DNA of 64,000 bases from Ensifer sp. PDNC004. Lineage in GTDB: Bacteria > Pseudomonadota > Alphaproteobacteria > Rhizobiales > Rhizobiaceae. Positions 19,665 through 28,600 of this stretch are shown here, piece by piece. The position numbers and the translations under genes were made by a program. Under the pieces are notes generated by a model. That model was not told the DNA's origin. It was given only the letters and a program-made list of their open reading frames with translations, and did not search any database. The stretch lies in the NCBI RefSeq assembly GCF_016919405.1, contig NZ_CP070354.1, positions 310,001 to 374,000 of the forward strand, in the 5' to 3' direction. The number at the start of each line of letters is the position of its first letter. Positions within the stretch are counted from its first letter, which is position 1.

Positions 19665-21284
19665 TCAGTTCTCCGACCGCAATCGGAACCGCTGGATCTT
19701 GCCCGTGGCTGTCTTTGGCAGGTTGTCCAGGAACTTTACCGATCGCGGATATTTGTAGGGTGCGATCGTCGCCTTCACATGATCCTGCAGGCGCTTGATC
19801 GTTGCGTCGTCCGCCGACACGCCAGATATCAGAACGACATAGGCTTCGACAATCTGACCACGCTCCGCATCCGGCGCGCCGACGACGGCGCATTCGGCGA
19901 CTTCCGGGTGGGAAATCAGGGCCGCCTCGACTTCTGGTCCGGCGATGTTGTAGCCGGCGGTGATGATCATGTCGTCGGAGCGGGCGGCAAAATGGAAGAA
20001 TCCGTCCTCGTCCTGGTAGAAGGCGTCGCCGGTGAGGTTCCAGCCGTCGCGGACATAGTCGCGCTGACGGGCATCCGACATGTAGCGGCAGCCGGTCGGG
20101 CCGCGCACAGCAAGCCTGCCAATCGTGCCACGGGGCACTTCCTGCATGTCGTCATTGACGATCCGTGCCTGGTAGCCGCCCACGGGCTTGCCGGTCGAGG
20201 CGGCCTTGCGATCCTCGAACCGGTTGGAAATGAAGATGTGCAGCATCTCGGTCGCGCCGATGCCGTCGAGGATCGGCTTCCCGGTCTTGGCCGTCCACTC
20301 CTCAAAGACCGGACCGGGCAGGGTCTCGCCCGCGGAAATCGCGACGCGCAGTGATGAAAGATCGGCGCCGTTGTCCATCGCCTTCATCATCGCCCGATAG
20401 GCGGTGGGGGCGGTAAACGAGATCGTCGCTCTGTATTTCTCGATGATCTCCACCATGTTGGCGGGCGTCGCGTGCTCGAGCAGTGTCGCTGCGGCTCCAA
20501 AGCGCAAGGGGAAGATCGCAAGGCCGCCAAGGCCGAAGGTGAAGGCGAGCGGCGGCGAGCCGACGAAGATATCGTCGGGCGTGACGGCGAGCACTTCACG
20601 GGCGTAGCCGTCGGCGATCGCAAGCAGATCGCGATGGAAGTGCATGGTCGCCTTGGGGATCCCGGTCGTGCCCGAGGTGAAGCCGAGCAGCGCCACGTCG
20701 TCGCGACCGGTATGCACGGCCTCGAACACGACGGATTTGTCGAGTGCGATGCGGTCGAGTTCCGCGTCGTGGTTCGCCGTGCCGTCGAAGCTCACGACCT
20801 GCTTCAGGAAGCGGCTGTCCTTGGCGCAGGCGATCATCTCTTCCATCAGCCGCGTGTCGCAGAGCGCCAGGCTGATTTCGGCCTTGTCGACGATCTTGGC
20901 GAGTTCCCCGGCTCTCAGCATCGGCATGGTGTTGACGACGACGGCGCCGGCCTTGGTTGCCGCCAGCCAGCAAGCGACCATGGCCGGATTGTTGGCGGAG
21001 CGGATGAGCACGCGATGGCCGGGTTTGACGCCGTAATTTTCGACCAGCGCATGGGCGAGCCGGTTGGTCCAGTCGGACAGCTCCTTGTAGGTCCGGCGGC
21101 GCCCGTTGCCGATCAGCGCGGTATGATCGCCGAAACCCTTGGCGACCATGGCGTCCGTCAGTTCGACGGCGGCGTTGAGGTGATCCGGATAGTCAAAACC
21201 TTCGAGAAGGAACTCCGGCCATTCTTCCGGTGGCGGAAGATGGTCGCGGGTGAACGTATCGACGTGCGAAGTCGGTCCAAGCAT
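19665..21284 (-). CDS. 2-aminobenzoate-CoA ligase (anthranilate activation)
   Basis: 539-residue adenylate-forming enzyme. [17 protein letters not shown] is the P-loop, [18 protein letters not shown] the hinge region, and [11 protein letters not shown] holds the catalytic Lys. The start [20 protein letters not shown] resembles benzoate/2-aminobenzoate-CoA ligases. AGGGAA lies upstream of ATG 21284; a longer ATG at 21329 has no ribosome site. Its company (kynA, and the monooxygenase/reductase elsewhere in the window) supports anthranilate as substrate. Confidence 0.92.
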   Translation of the reverse strand: MLGPTSHVDTFTRDHLPPPEEWPEFLLEGFDYPDHLNAAVELTDAMVAKGFGDHTALIGNGRRRTYKELSDWTNRLAHALVENYGVKPGHRVLIRSANNPAMVACWLAATKAGAVVVNTMPMLRAGELAKIVDKAEISLALCDTRLMEEMIACAKDSRFLKQVVSFDGTANHDAELDRIALDKSVVFEAVHTGRDDVALLGFTSGTTGIPKATMHFHRDLLAIADGYAREVLAVTPDDIFVGSPPLAFTFGLGGLAIFPLRFGAAATLLEHATPANMVEIIEKYRATISFTAPTAYRAMMKAMDNGADLSSLRVAISAGETLPGPVFEEWTAKTGKPILDGIGATEMLHIFISNRFEDRKAASTGKPVGGYQARIVNDDMQEVPRGTIGRLAVRGPTGCRYMSDARQRDYVRDGWNLTGDAFYQDEDGFFHFAARSDDMIITAGYNIAGPEVEAALISHPEVAECAVVGAPDAERGQIVEAYVVLISGVSADDATIKRLQDHVKATIAPYKYPRSVKFLDNLPKTATGKIQRFRLRSEN

Positions 21285-21613
21285 GTGGCGGCTGTTCCCT
21301 ATTTTCGTTCGTGCCTGTTGCCCAGGCATTGTTCAAAGCCGGCTGAAAGTCTTGCGGTGGTTCAAGGCCCTGGTCTGCAGGCACGCGACGAGCGTCGCGC
21401 CACGGTTCAAGGTGACACGGGCGGTCGCTGACGCGATCCCAGTTATGGCGATAGGCACAGCGAGACCTCCACTTCTCGGCTGAACATGGGGCAGCATCGC
21501 ACCAGTCCAAAATTATTTCAAGCCTAAAGTTTTTTTCGAATTCCAGCATTGCCTTTCCCTGTGGGGCAGGCGATTGCTATCTGTAAGGAGACATCAAGGG
21601 GAGGATGAAATCG
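21285..21613. other. Divergent promoter region between CoA ligase and formylkynurenine hydrolase genes
   Basis: This 329-bp stretch has no convincing coding sequence. It separates two divergent units and carries the MarR-type motif at 21515-21536 with an adjacent T-run. No clear hairpin terminator is visible. Confidence 0.6.
21515..21536. promoter_or_regulatory. Candidate MarR operator, copy 2, between CoA ligase and kynurenine formamidase
   Basis: The block starts ATTTCAAGCCTAAAGTTT and matches the motif at 7388 in 19 of 22 positions. It lies 78 bp upstream of the formamidase start and about 230 bp from the CoA ligase start. It links the two halves of the pathway to one regulator. Binding is inferred from conservation only. 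Confidence 0.5.
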
Positions 21614-22447
21614 ATGCTGGAACACCGCATTTCCGACTGGGACGACGCCTATGCGAACGGCTCGAACATCGCGCGCGGCGATCGCTGGCCGGAGGCTTGG
21701 GTCAAGCCGGCCGAGGCGTTCCGCAACGCCCTCTTGAGCGCTGGACGCGCCAAGCTCGACCTTGCCTATGGCGATCGGCCGAGGAACCGCATGGACCTGT
21801 TTCTGCCCGATGGTTCGCCGAAGGGCCTGGTGGTCTTCGTCCACGGCGGGTACTGGCTGCAGCTCGACAAGAGCTTCTGGTCGCACCTGGCGGCCGGGGC
21901 CGTGGAGCACGGCTATGCCGTCGCGATGCCGTCCTACACGCTCTGCCCGGAGATCCGCATTGCCGGGATCGTCGAGGAGGTCGCCGCCGCCATCAGCGAG
22001 GCAGCGAAACGCGTCGAGGGTCCCTTGATGCTGACCGGCCACTCGGCCGGCGGCCATCTGGTCAGCCGGATGATCACGACGACAGCGCCGCTTTCGCAGG
22101 ATGTCCAGGCCCGGATCCGCAACGTCGTGTCGATCTCGGGCGTCCATGATCTGCGCCCGATCATGTCGACGGCCATGAACGAGAAGCTCGCGATCGACGA
22201 GGCCGAGGCACTTTCGCAGAGCCCGGCGCTGCTGCGGCCAATGCAAGACGCCCGCATCACCTGCTGGGTCGGCGGCGGCGAGCGTGCGGAGTTCCTGCGC
22301 CAGAATGCGCTTCTTGCCAATATCTGGACCGGGTTGGGCGCAAGGACTGCTGCTGTCGCCGAACCGGACAGGCACCACTTCAACGTCATCGACGGCCTTG
22401 CCGACGCCAGGCATCCTCTGGTTCGGACGCTGCTGTCGGACGAGTGA
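21614..22447 (+). CDS. Alpha/beta-hydrolase arylformamidase (kynurenine formamidase type)
   Basis: 277 residues. VHGGYWLQLDKSFW around residue 76 is the HGGYW oxyanion motif of the BNA7-like kynurenine formamidase/esterase group. GHSAGGH carries nucleophile Ser144, and DRHHFNVID near the C-terminus supplies the His. It would hydrolyse N-formylkynurenine to kynurenine and formate, filling the step between kynA and kynU. AGGGGAGG sits 9 nt before ATG 21614, so this start is preferred to ATG 21605. It is not the metal-dependent KynB family. Confidence 0.88.
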   Translation: MLEHRISDWDDAYANGSNIARGDRWPEAWVKPAEAFRNALLSAGRAKLDLAYGDRPRNRMDLFLPDGSPKGLVVFVHGGYWLQLDKSFWSHLAAGAVEHGYAVAMPSYTLCPEIRIAGIVEEVAAAISEAAKRVEGPLMLTGHSAGGHLVSRMITTTAPLSQDVQARIRNVVSISGVHDLRPIMSTAMNEKLAIDEAEALSQSPALLRPMQDARITCWVGGGERAEFLRQNALLANIWTGLGARTAAVAEPDRHHFNVIDGLADARHPLVRTLLSDE

Positions 22448-22472
22448 TCGTCAGGCCGGGTCGCTCCCTGGG

Positions 22473-22744
22473 CGCAAACTGAAGGAGGTGTCGCTGGAAG
22501 TCGGCGTCAAGAATTCCTTCATCGTGCTCGACGATGCCGACCTTGACCTGGCCGTCAAGAATGCCGTCTGGAGCGTCTATCTGCATCAGGGGCAGATCTG
22601 CCTGTCGGCGGGGCGCGTGCTGGTGCACTCGGGCATCGCCGGAGAGGACACCCGCAGGCTCGCAGACCATGCCGGCAAGCTGTCGGTCGGTGATCCGGCC
22701 TCGGGCAGGGTGGCGGTTGGCCCGCTCATCAACCGTGCCCAGCC
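22473..22744 (+). pseudogene. Aldehyde dehydrogenase remnant (internal fragment)
   Basis: About 90 codons read KNSFIVLDDADLDLAVKNAV followed by HQGQICLSAGRVLVHS and SVGDPASGRVAVGPLIN. This is the middle of an aldehyde dehydrogenase around the catalytic Cys. The usual LELGGK is changed to LEVGVK. The N-terminal half and the C-terminus are absent, and there is no start codon with a ribosome site. It directly follows the formamidase gene and runs into a remnant of an unrelated gene in another frame. Confidence 0.8.
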
Positions 22745-22769
22745 AGGGGCGCCTGACCTGGCATTCGCC

Positions 22770-23025
22770 GGTGATCGCCTTCGACCGCGATTTGATCGCG
22801 GCCGTTCGAGCAAGCGCGAGCGAGCGCCAGCTCTCCCATCGCGACATTGTTTCCGGCGCCGGCCATCACGCGTTCAATCTGGCGCGCCGGGTCCCGACCA
22901 CGATGATCTTCGTACCCTGCCGCGACGGGGTCAGTCACATCCCGCGCGAATACGCGTCACCCGGCGATGTCACCGCCGGCGCGAACATACTCCTCGACGT
23001 CACATTCGATCGTGCGTCGGCGTGA
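22770..23025 (+). pseudogene. M20-type amidohydrolase (N-carbamoyl amino acid hydrolase/allantoate amidohydrolase) C-terminal remnant
   Basis: The last 85 or so codons read SGAGHHAFNLARRVPTTMIF, VPCRDGVSHIPREYASPGDV and TAGANILLD before a TGA at 23023. SGAGHDA and the SHxPxEY segment are hallmarks of HyuC/AllC-type zinc hydrolases. Everything upstream is missing and the frame differs from the aldehyde dehydrogenase fragment, so the locus is a deletion scar joining two old genes. Confidence 0.75.
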
Positions 23026-23153
23026 TGGACGCGCAAGACGTGGACGGGAGCAACGGAATTGTCGGCCCCGCACGGGAGAGAGTATCGCTCTTGATGCGAC
23101 GGGAAGCATCGGCTGAGCCGTAAAGCTGCCGTTGAATGGTCAGCAAATGGCCC

Positions 23154-23205
23154 CGATACGGCCGCATCGAGCCCATTCCCGATACGGCCGCATCGAGCCC
23201 ATTCC
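23154..23205. repeat. Perfect tandem duplication of a 26-bp unit
   Basis: The 26-bp unit beginning CGATACGGCCGCATCGAG occurs twice head to tail (23154-23179 and 23180-23205) with no mismatch. It lies between the decayed genes and the DUF4168 gene. A recent slippage or repair duplication is the simplest reading. Confidence 0.95.
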
Positions 23206-23308
23206 AGCGTTCCATCGTCACGGCGCATTCGGTATCCGGCCGACCTTGGGGGCGATTGAAAGTCAGTGTCACTCCCGATCACGTCATGCGCATCAGAGAG
23301 GAATGAAT

Positions 23309-23734
23309 ATGATCACCGGTTACAAACCCGTCGCGTCGCTCGCGGCGGCCGTCTTCAGCTTCATGGTCGTCAGTCCCGCATCCGCCCTTGAGATCGCTCA
23401 GGCTGAAACGACCCAGCCGACGCAGGGCCAGGCTGGCAACAAGGCCCCGGACGCTGCGATCAGCGACCAGAAAATCGAGGCCTTCGCGGTTGCCTATCTT
23501 CAGGTCGATAAGGTCAGGCAGGAATATTCTGCCAAGATAGAAGCTACGTCGGATGCAGCGGCGAAGAAGGATCTGGAGACCGAAGCCAGCAAGAAAATGG
23601 TCGAGACCGTGCAAGCCTCACCGACCATTTCGATCGAAGAGTATTCGGCAATCCTGACAGCTGCGCAGAGCGATCCGGCAGTCGCCAAGAAAGTTCAGGC
23701 AAAACTCCAAGACACGGCTCCCGCACAGCAATAA
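23309..23734 (+). CDS. DUF4168 family exported protein
   Basis: 141 residues. A signal peptide (about residues 1-27) ends at SPASALE. The mature part is helical and rich in Ala, Gln, Lys and Glu, with ISDQKIEAFAVAYLQVDKV matching the start of the DUF4168 domain and TISIEEYSAILTAAQSDPAV its end. The function of the family is unknown; it is periplasmic by prediction. The AGAGAGGA ribosome site is 7 nt from ATG 23309 but only 1 nt from ATG 23303, so the former is chosen. Confidence 0.8.
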   Translation: MITGYKPVASLAAAVFSFMVVSPASALEIAQAETTQPTQGQAGNKAPDAAISDQKIEAFAVAYLQVDKVRQEYSAKIEATSDAAAKKDLETEASKKMVETVQASPTISIEEYSAILTAAQSDPAVAKKVQAKLQDTAPAQQ

Positions 23735-23772
23735 CCGGACTTGAACGCAACCGGTTCGACCGAGACAAATGG

Positions 23773-23797
23773 GTAGCCCGCACCAGGTGTGGGCTAC
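23773..23797 (+). terminator. Hairpin after the DUF4168 gene
   Basis: GTAGCCCGCAC pairs with GTGTGGGCTAC (one G-U pair) over a 3-nt loop, 38 bp after the stop. There is no T-run, so it is a candidate transcript end only. Confidence 0.5.
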
Positions 23798-23898
23798 TCG
23801 CTATGAAATGGATCTTCGCGGATCGGCCTCGCCTAGGTCCAGCCGCTTCAAGATCGCGTGCTTCGCGACCTATGTCGCTGAAGCCGGCAATAAGCGCG

Positions 23899-24495
23899 TC
23901 AGTTCGGGCGCCTGGCAAGAATTCCGGCGAGTGCCGTAATCTCCCGCTCGAGCACTTCGGGCGTTATTCCGATGAACCGTCCTTCGAGGCTGAGAGAGAT
24001 CACGCCATGCACGGCCGCGAAGAACGTGCGGGCACGAATTGCCACGTCTTCCCGGCTGGCATGCGGCAATTGCTGCGCGAGCGGTGCTGCGATGAGACCA
24101 ATCAAGAAGCCATGTTCGGCAAGATGCCACTCGGGGACCGGGGCGCCCTCGGGCATTCTGTGTTCGAAAAGCGCCGCCCATAGATTTCGCTCTGCGAGCG
24201 CAAACCGGAGATAGGCGAGCGACAGGCTCAGGAAGGTTTCCTGAACATCCGCCGCCGGCAGGACCGCCGAATTGAGGGCGGCTTCCAGGCGCTTTAACGT
24301 CCCCGAATTGACATGCAGGATCAGCCCGTCGAGATCATCGAAGACGGTGTAGAGCCCACCGAGTGCCGCACTTGCACGCTCGGCTATGTCGCGGGCACGC
24401 AGGTTCTTCAATCCTTGCTCCCGGATCAGCTCCGTGCCGGCGGCAACAAGCCTCGATCTCAGATCTTCCTTCTTCGCTTCACGCTTTCCGGCCAA
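23899..24495 (-). CDS. TetR/AcrR family transcriptional regulator
   Basis: 198 residues. The N-terminal helix-turn-helix reads GTELIREQGLKNLRARDIAE followed by RASAALGGLYTVFDDLDGLI, typical of TetR with a WHG-like C-terminal domain. It begins at TTG 24495 behind AGAGGTG, because no ATG lies nearby in frame. It is divergent from pspA-yiaA, and the gap carries three perfect palindromes, so self-control and control of that pair are likely. Confidence 0.88.
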   Translation of the reverse strand: MAGKREAKKEDLRSRLVAAGTELIREQGLKNLRARDIAERASAALGGLYTVFDDLDGLILHVNSGTLKRLEAALNSAVLPAADVQETFLSLSLAYLRFALAERNLWAALFEHRMPEGAPVPEWHLAEHGFLIGLIAAPLAQQLPHASREDVAIRARTFFAAVHGVISLSLEGRFIGITPEVLEREITALAGILARRPN

Positions 24496-24512
24496 TGGTC
24501 TTCACCTCTTTT

Positions 24513-24580
24513 TGAACGGTGTTCATTTTTATATTGAACAGCGTTCATTTTTATGAGAAAACATTATTGAACATTGTTCA
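24513..24580. promoter_or_regulatory. Three phased 13-bp palindromic operators in the tetR/pspA divergent promoter
   Basis: TGAACGGTGTTCA (24513-24525), TGAACAGCGTTCA (24535-24547) and TGAACATTGTTCA (24568-24580) share perfect arms TGAAC/GTTCA around a 3-bp centre. Their centres are 22 and 33 bp apart, about two and three helical turns, so all face the same side of the DNA. They sit between the TetR start and the pspA start (24598) and very likely bind the TetR protein. Confidence 0.85.
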
Positions 24581-24597
24581 TACATGGAGGTGAGGAG

Positions 24598-25284
24598 ATG
24601 TTCAAACAAATCGTAACGCTCATCCGCGGTCGTGCCCATATGGCGGAAGAAGTCTTCGCCGATCGGCATGCGCTCCCCATTCTGGCGCAGCAGATACGTG
24701 ATGCTGCCCGCGGTGTCGAAAGCGCGCGCCGGGCCGTCGCCTTGGCGATAGCGCAAAATCGCCTGGAAAGGGAAAATGCCGAGCGGCTTTCGGCTCACAT
24801 CGAGGAGCTCGAAATCCGCGCCATTGCGGCGCTTGAAAAGGGGCGAGGGGATCTGGCCGCGGAAGCCGCAGCCTCGATCGCGCGACTGGAAACCGAATTG
24901 CAGAACGCACGTCAGGTTCAGGCGGAATTTGCAGACGGAATAGATCGACTGAGGCAAGCGGTGCGGCAGAGCGAAACGCGCCTGGCGGCGCTGCGCCGCG
25001 GCGAACGCCTGGCCGCCGCGCGTGACCGGACGCAGCGGCTTTCCCGCGAGGTGCCCGGCAACGATCTCGCGACGCTCGGCGACGCCGAGGCAACGCTCGC
25101 GCGGCTCGAAACGCGCCAGCGCGAGGCTGAATTGACCGCCGAAGCGCTAATCGAGCTGGAAGAGACGCCGGATCCAGCAGCACTTGCGCAGAAACTGGCC
25201 GCGGCCGGTTGTGGGCGTCCTCTCGTGACAAGCGCCGACGACGTGCTCGAGCGCCTGCGCGCCAAGATGAACCTCACGCTTTGA
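24598..25284 (+). CDS. pspA: PspA/IM30 (Vipp1) family protein
   Basis: 228 residues, almost entirely heptad-patterned coiled coil, with MFKQIVTLIRGRAHMAEEVF at the N-terminus and long Ala/Glu/Arg/Leu helices to about residue 200. This is the ESCRT-III-like PspA fold that binds and protects the inner membrane under stress. GGAGGTGAGGAG precedes the ATG. It heads a two-gene operon with a YiaA-like membrane protein 28 bp downstream and has no PspB/C/F genes beside it, so TetR control replaces the enterobacterial scheme. Confidence 0.88.
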   Translation: MFKQIVTLIRGRAHMAEEVFADRHALPILAQQIRDAARGVESARRAVALAIAQNRLERENAERLSAHIEELEIRAIAALEKGRGDLAAEAAASIARLETELQNARQVQAEFADGIDRLRQAVRQSETRLAALRRGERLAAARDRTQRLSREVPGNDLATLGDAEATLARLETRQREAELTAEALIELEETPDPAALAQKLAAAGCGRPLVTSADDVLERLRAKMNLTL

Positions 25285-25312
25285 AACCTCTGTTTCTCAA
25301 AGGACAACGACG

Positions 25313-25591
25313 ATGAACGACAGCCTGATGAAACACTCACCGGCCTGGACCTCTTTTTCCTATGTTAGCTTCGGCGTGGCCGCCTTCATGGTGGTGATCG
25401 GCCTATACATGATGCCGATCGACCTCTGGGGCAAAGGCTACCTGGCCATGGGCATCCTGATGCTGCTGCAGACGGCCGTGAACGTCACCAAGACGCTGCG
25501 CGACAATCTGGAGGCAGAAAAGCTCATCCGAAGGATCGATGATGCCAAGACCGAGAAATTGCTGCTCGGCATCAAGGCGGACGAAGTTTAA
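25313..25591 (+). CDS. YiaA/YiaB-like two-helix inner-membrane protein
   Basis: 92 residues with two membrane spans (about 15-35 and 43-60): SYVSFGVAAFMVVIGLYMM and GYLAMGILMLLQTAVNVTK, the YiaAB repeat. The C-terminal 30 residues are charged and probably cytoplasmic. It follows pspA on the same strand, 28 bp away. YiaA-type proteins often occur near PspA homologues; a membrane-stress partner role is inferred. Confidence 0.85.
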   Translation: MNDSLMKHSPAWTSFSYVSFGVAAFMVVIGLYMMPIDLWGKGYLAMGILMLLQTAVNVTKTLRDNLEAEKLIRRIDDAKTEKLLLGIKADEV

Positions 25592-25682
25592 ATCCCCGTT
25601 AGCCTTGTCGTGATGGCGAACAACCTGTGGACGAGTGCGTAACTATTTTCATCTAGAACGCTCAAAAAAAGGGAGACGTTCC

Positions 25683-28600
25683 GTGAAAAACAATCTGATG
25701 ACTTCCCGGCGCTTTGCGCCGCTCTTCTGGACGCAGTTTCTATCGGCGTTCAACGACAATTTTCTTAAGAATACGCTCGTCTTCCTCATCCTCGCAACCG
25801 TGGCGGCCGATGACGCGGGATCGCTCGTCACGCTGGCCGGCGCCGTCTTCATGGCGCCGTTCCTGCTCTTTTCCGCGCTTGGCGGCGAACTCGCCGACAA
25901 ATTCGACAAGGCTGAAGTCGCCGAGAGACTGAAGCGCTGGGAGCTTGCGGCCGCCGGTGTCGCGGTTGTCGGGATCGCCTTCTCCTCCATCGCGGTGCTG
26001 CTGGTTGCACTCTTCCTGTTCGGCGCGATCTCCGCGCTCTTCGGGCCGGTCAAATACGGCATCCTGCCCGACCATCTGGAGCGCAAGGAACTGCCGCGCG
26101 CCAACGCCTGGATCGAAGGGGCAACCTTCATCGCCATCCTCAGCGGCACGGTCGTGGCAGGGCTTGCCGCGGCCGATGGCGTCGATCCCTGGGTGTTCGG
26201 TCCCATGATGCTCGGCCTGGCACTCGCCTGCTGGCTTTCCAGCCGTTACATCCCTCGTCTCGGCGCAAAGGCTCCGGATCTCGTCGTCGATCGCAACGTC
26301 CTGCGCTCGACCGGTCGGCTCGTTGCCTCTTTGCGCGGCGACCAGCGCCTTTGGCGCACCGCGCTGATGGCCGCCTGGTTCTGGCTGGCCGGCGCCATCG
26401 TGTTGTCGCTGCTGCCGCCCATGGTGAAGAACCATCTCGGCGGCGACGAGACGGCGATCACCGCCTATCTCGCCGTTTTTGCCGTCGCAATCGGCATTGG
26501 CTCGGCGATTGCCGCCTGGATGTCGGCCGGACGCATCGTGCTCCTGCCGGCACCCGTCGGCACCCTGATCATGGCGCTGTTCGGTCTCGATCTCGCCTGG
26601 TGCGTGGGACAAGCCGGCACAGTCGCTCCGGCTGAGACGCTCTCTGCCTTCTTCGCCAATCCCTATACGGTGCGGATCGCCATCGATCTTGCCGGCATGG
26701 CGATCGCCGGTGCCTTCCTCGCCGTTCCCACGCTCGCAGCGCTTCAGGCCTGGGCGCAAGAGGACCAGCGGTCGCGCGTCATCGGCGCGTCGAACGTGCT
26801 GTCTGCAGCCTTCATCACCACCGGCGGCGGCCTTGTCGCCATCCTGCAGGCGTCCGGCATGTCGACACCTGTGCTCTTTGCCGGTCTCGCCTTTGCCAAT
26901 GCCGTTGCGGCCTGGGTCATGCTGCGCACGCTGCCGACCAACGCTTTCCGCGATTTCGTCTCCATCCTCTTCCGCGCCTTCCTGCGTCTGGAAGTCGAAG
27001 GCCTCGACAATCTGAAGAAGGCCGGTCGCGCACCGATCATTGCGCTCAACCATGTGTCCTTCCTCGACGGCGCGCTGGCGCTGGCGCTGACCGAAGAGGA
27101 GCCGACCTTCGCGGTCGACTACACGATCGCCAAGGCCTGGTGGGTGAAACCTTTCTTGAAGATGTGCAACTTCCTGCCGCTGGATCCGTCAAAGCCGATG
27201 GCAACGCGCACGCTCATCAAGACGGTCAACAACGGTGAGCCGCTGGTGATCTTCCCTGAGGGCCGCATCACGGTGACCGGCGCCTTGATGAAGGTCTATG
27301 ACGGCGCCGCGATGGTGGCCGATAAGACCGGCTCCATGGTCGTGCCGGTGCGCATCGACGGGCTGGAGAAGAGCTACTTTTCGCGCCTCAGTTCCATGCA
27401 CGTGCGCCGCCGCCTGTTCCCGAAGGTGAAGGTGACCATTCTGGAGCCGGTTCGCCTGTCTGTGCCGCAAGAGCTGAAGGGCCGCAAGCGGCGCATGGCC
27501 GCGGGTGCCGCGCTCTACCAGGTCATGTCGATGCTGATGTTCCGCACCACCGACACGGACACCACCGTGCTCGAAAAGGTGATCAAGACCGCCAAGGAGC
27601 GTGGGTTCAACAAGCTCGCCGTGCAGGACCCGGTTACCGGTTCGCTCACCTATGGCAAGCTGTTGACCGGTGCGGCCGTGCTCGGCGCCAAGTTCCAGTC
27701 GCTTTTCCCGAATGAAAAGGCACTTGGCGTTCTCCTGCCCAACGCCAACGGCGCGGTTGCCACCATCCTCGGCGTGATGTCGGCCGGCAAGGTCCCGGCT
27801 ATGCTCAATTTCACCGCCGGTGCAGCCAACATCATCTCGGCCTGCAAGGCAGCCGAGGTCCGTCATGTGTTGACGTCGCGTGCCTTCGTCGCCCAGGCGA
27901 AACTCGGGCCCGTCGTCGAGGAATTGTCGAAGACGGTGGAGATCGTCTGGCTCGATGATCTGCGCCAGACGATCGGACTTGCCGACAAGCTGCGTGGTCT
28001 GCTGCGAAAGGGGCGGCCGCTCGTCCGGCGCACGGCCGACGAGCCGGCGGTCATTCTCTATACGTCGGGATCCGAGGGGACGCCGAAGGGCGTGGTGCTG
28101 ACGCACCGCAACATCCTCTCCAACGCAGCCCAGGCCGCGTCGCGCATCGATTTCCACTCGGGCGACAAGGTGTTCAACATCCTGCCGGTGTTCCATTCCT
28201 TCGGTCTCACGGCCGGAACGGTTCTGCCGCTCATCTCCGGGGTGCCGGTCTATTTCTACCCGTCGCCACTGCACTACCGGATCATCCCGGAGCTGATCTA
28301 TGCGTCCAACGCGACCATCATCTTCGGGACCGACACGTTCCTGAACGGTTATGCCCGGACGGCGCATCCCTATGACTTCCGCTCGATCCGCTACTGCTTC
28401 GCCGGTGCCGAACCGGTTCGTGCCGCAACGCGCGCGCTCTACATGGAGAAGTTCGGCGTCCGCATCCTCGAAGGCTATGGCGTGACCGAGGCTGCGCCAG
28501 TGATCGCGCTGAACACGCCGATGTTCAACAAGGCCGGTAGCGTCGGCAAGATCATGCCGGGCATGGAATACAGGCTCGATGCCGTGCCGGGTGTCACCGA

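Noticed and set aside
24598..25591. Possibility that pspA and yiaA belong to a phage or toxin system
   Set aside because: Both match known bacterial membrane-stress families and carry no phage-like neighbours.
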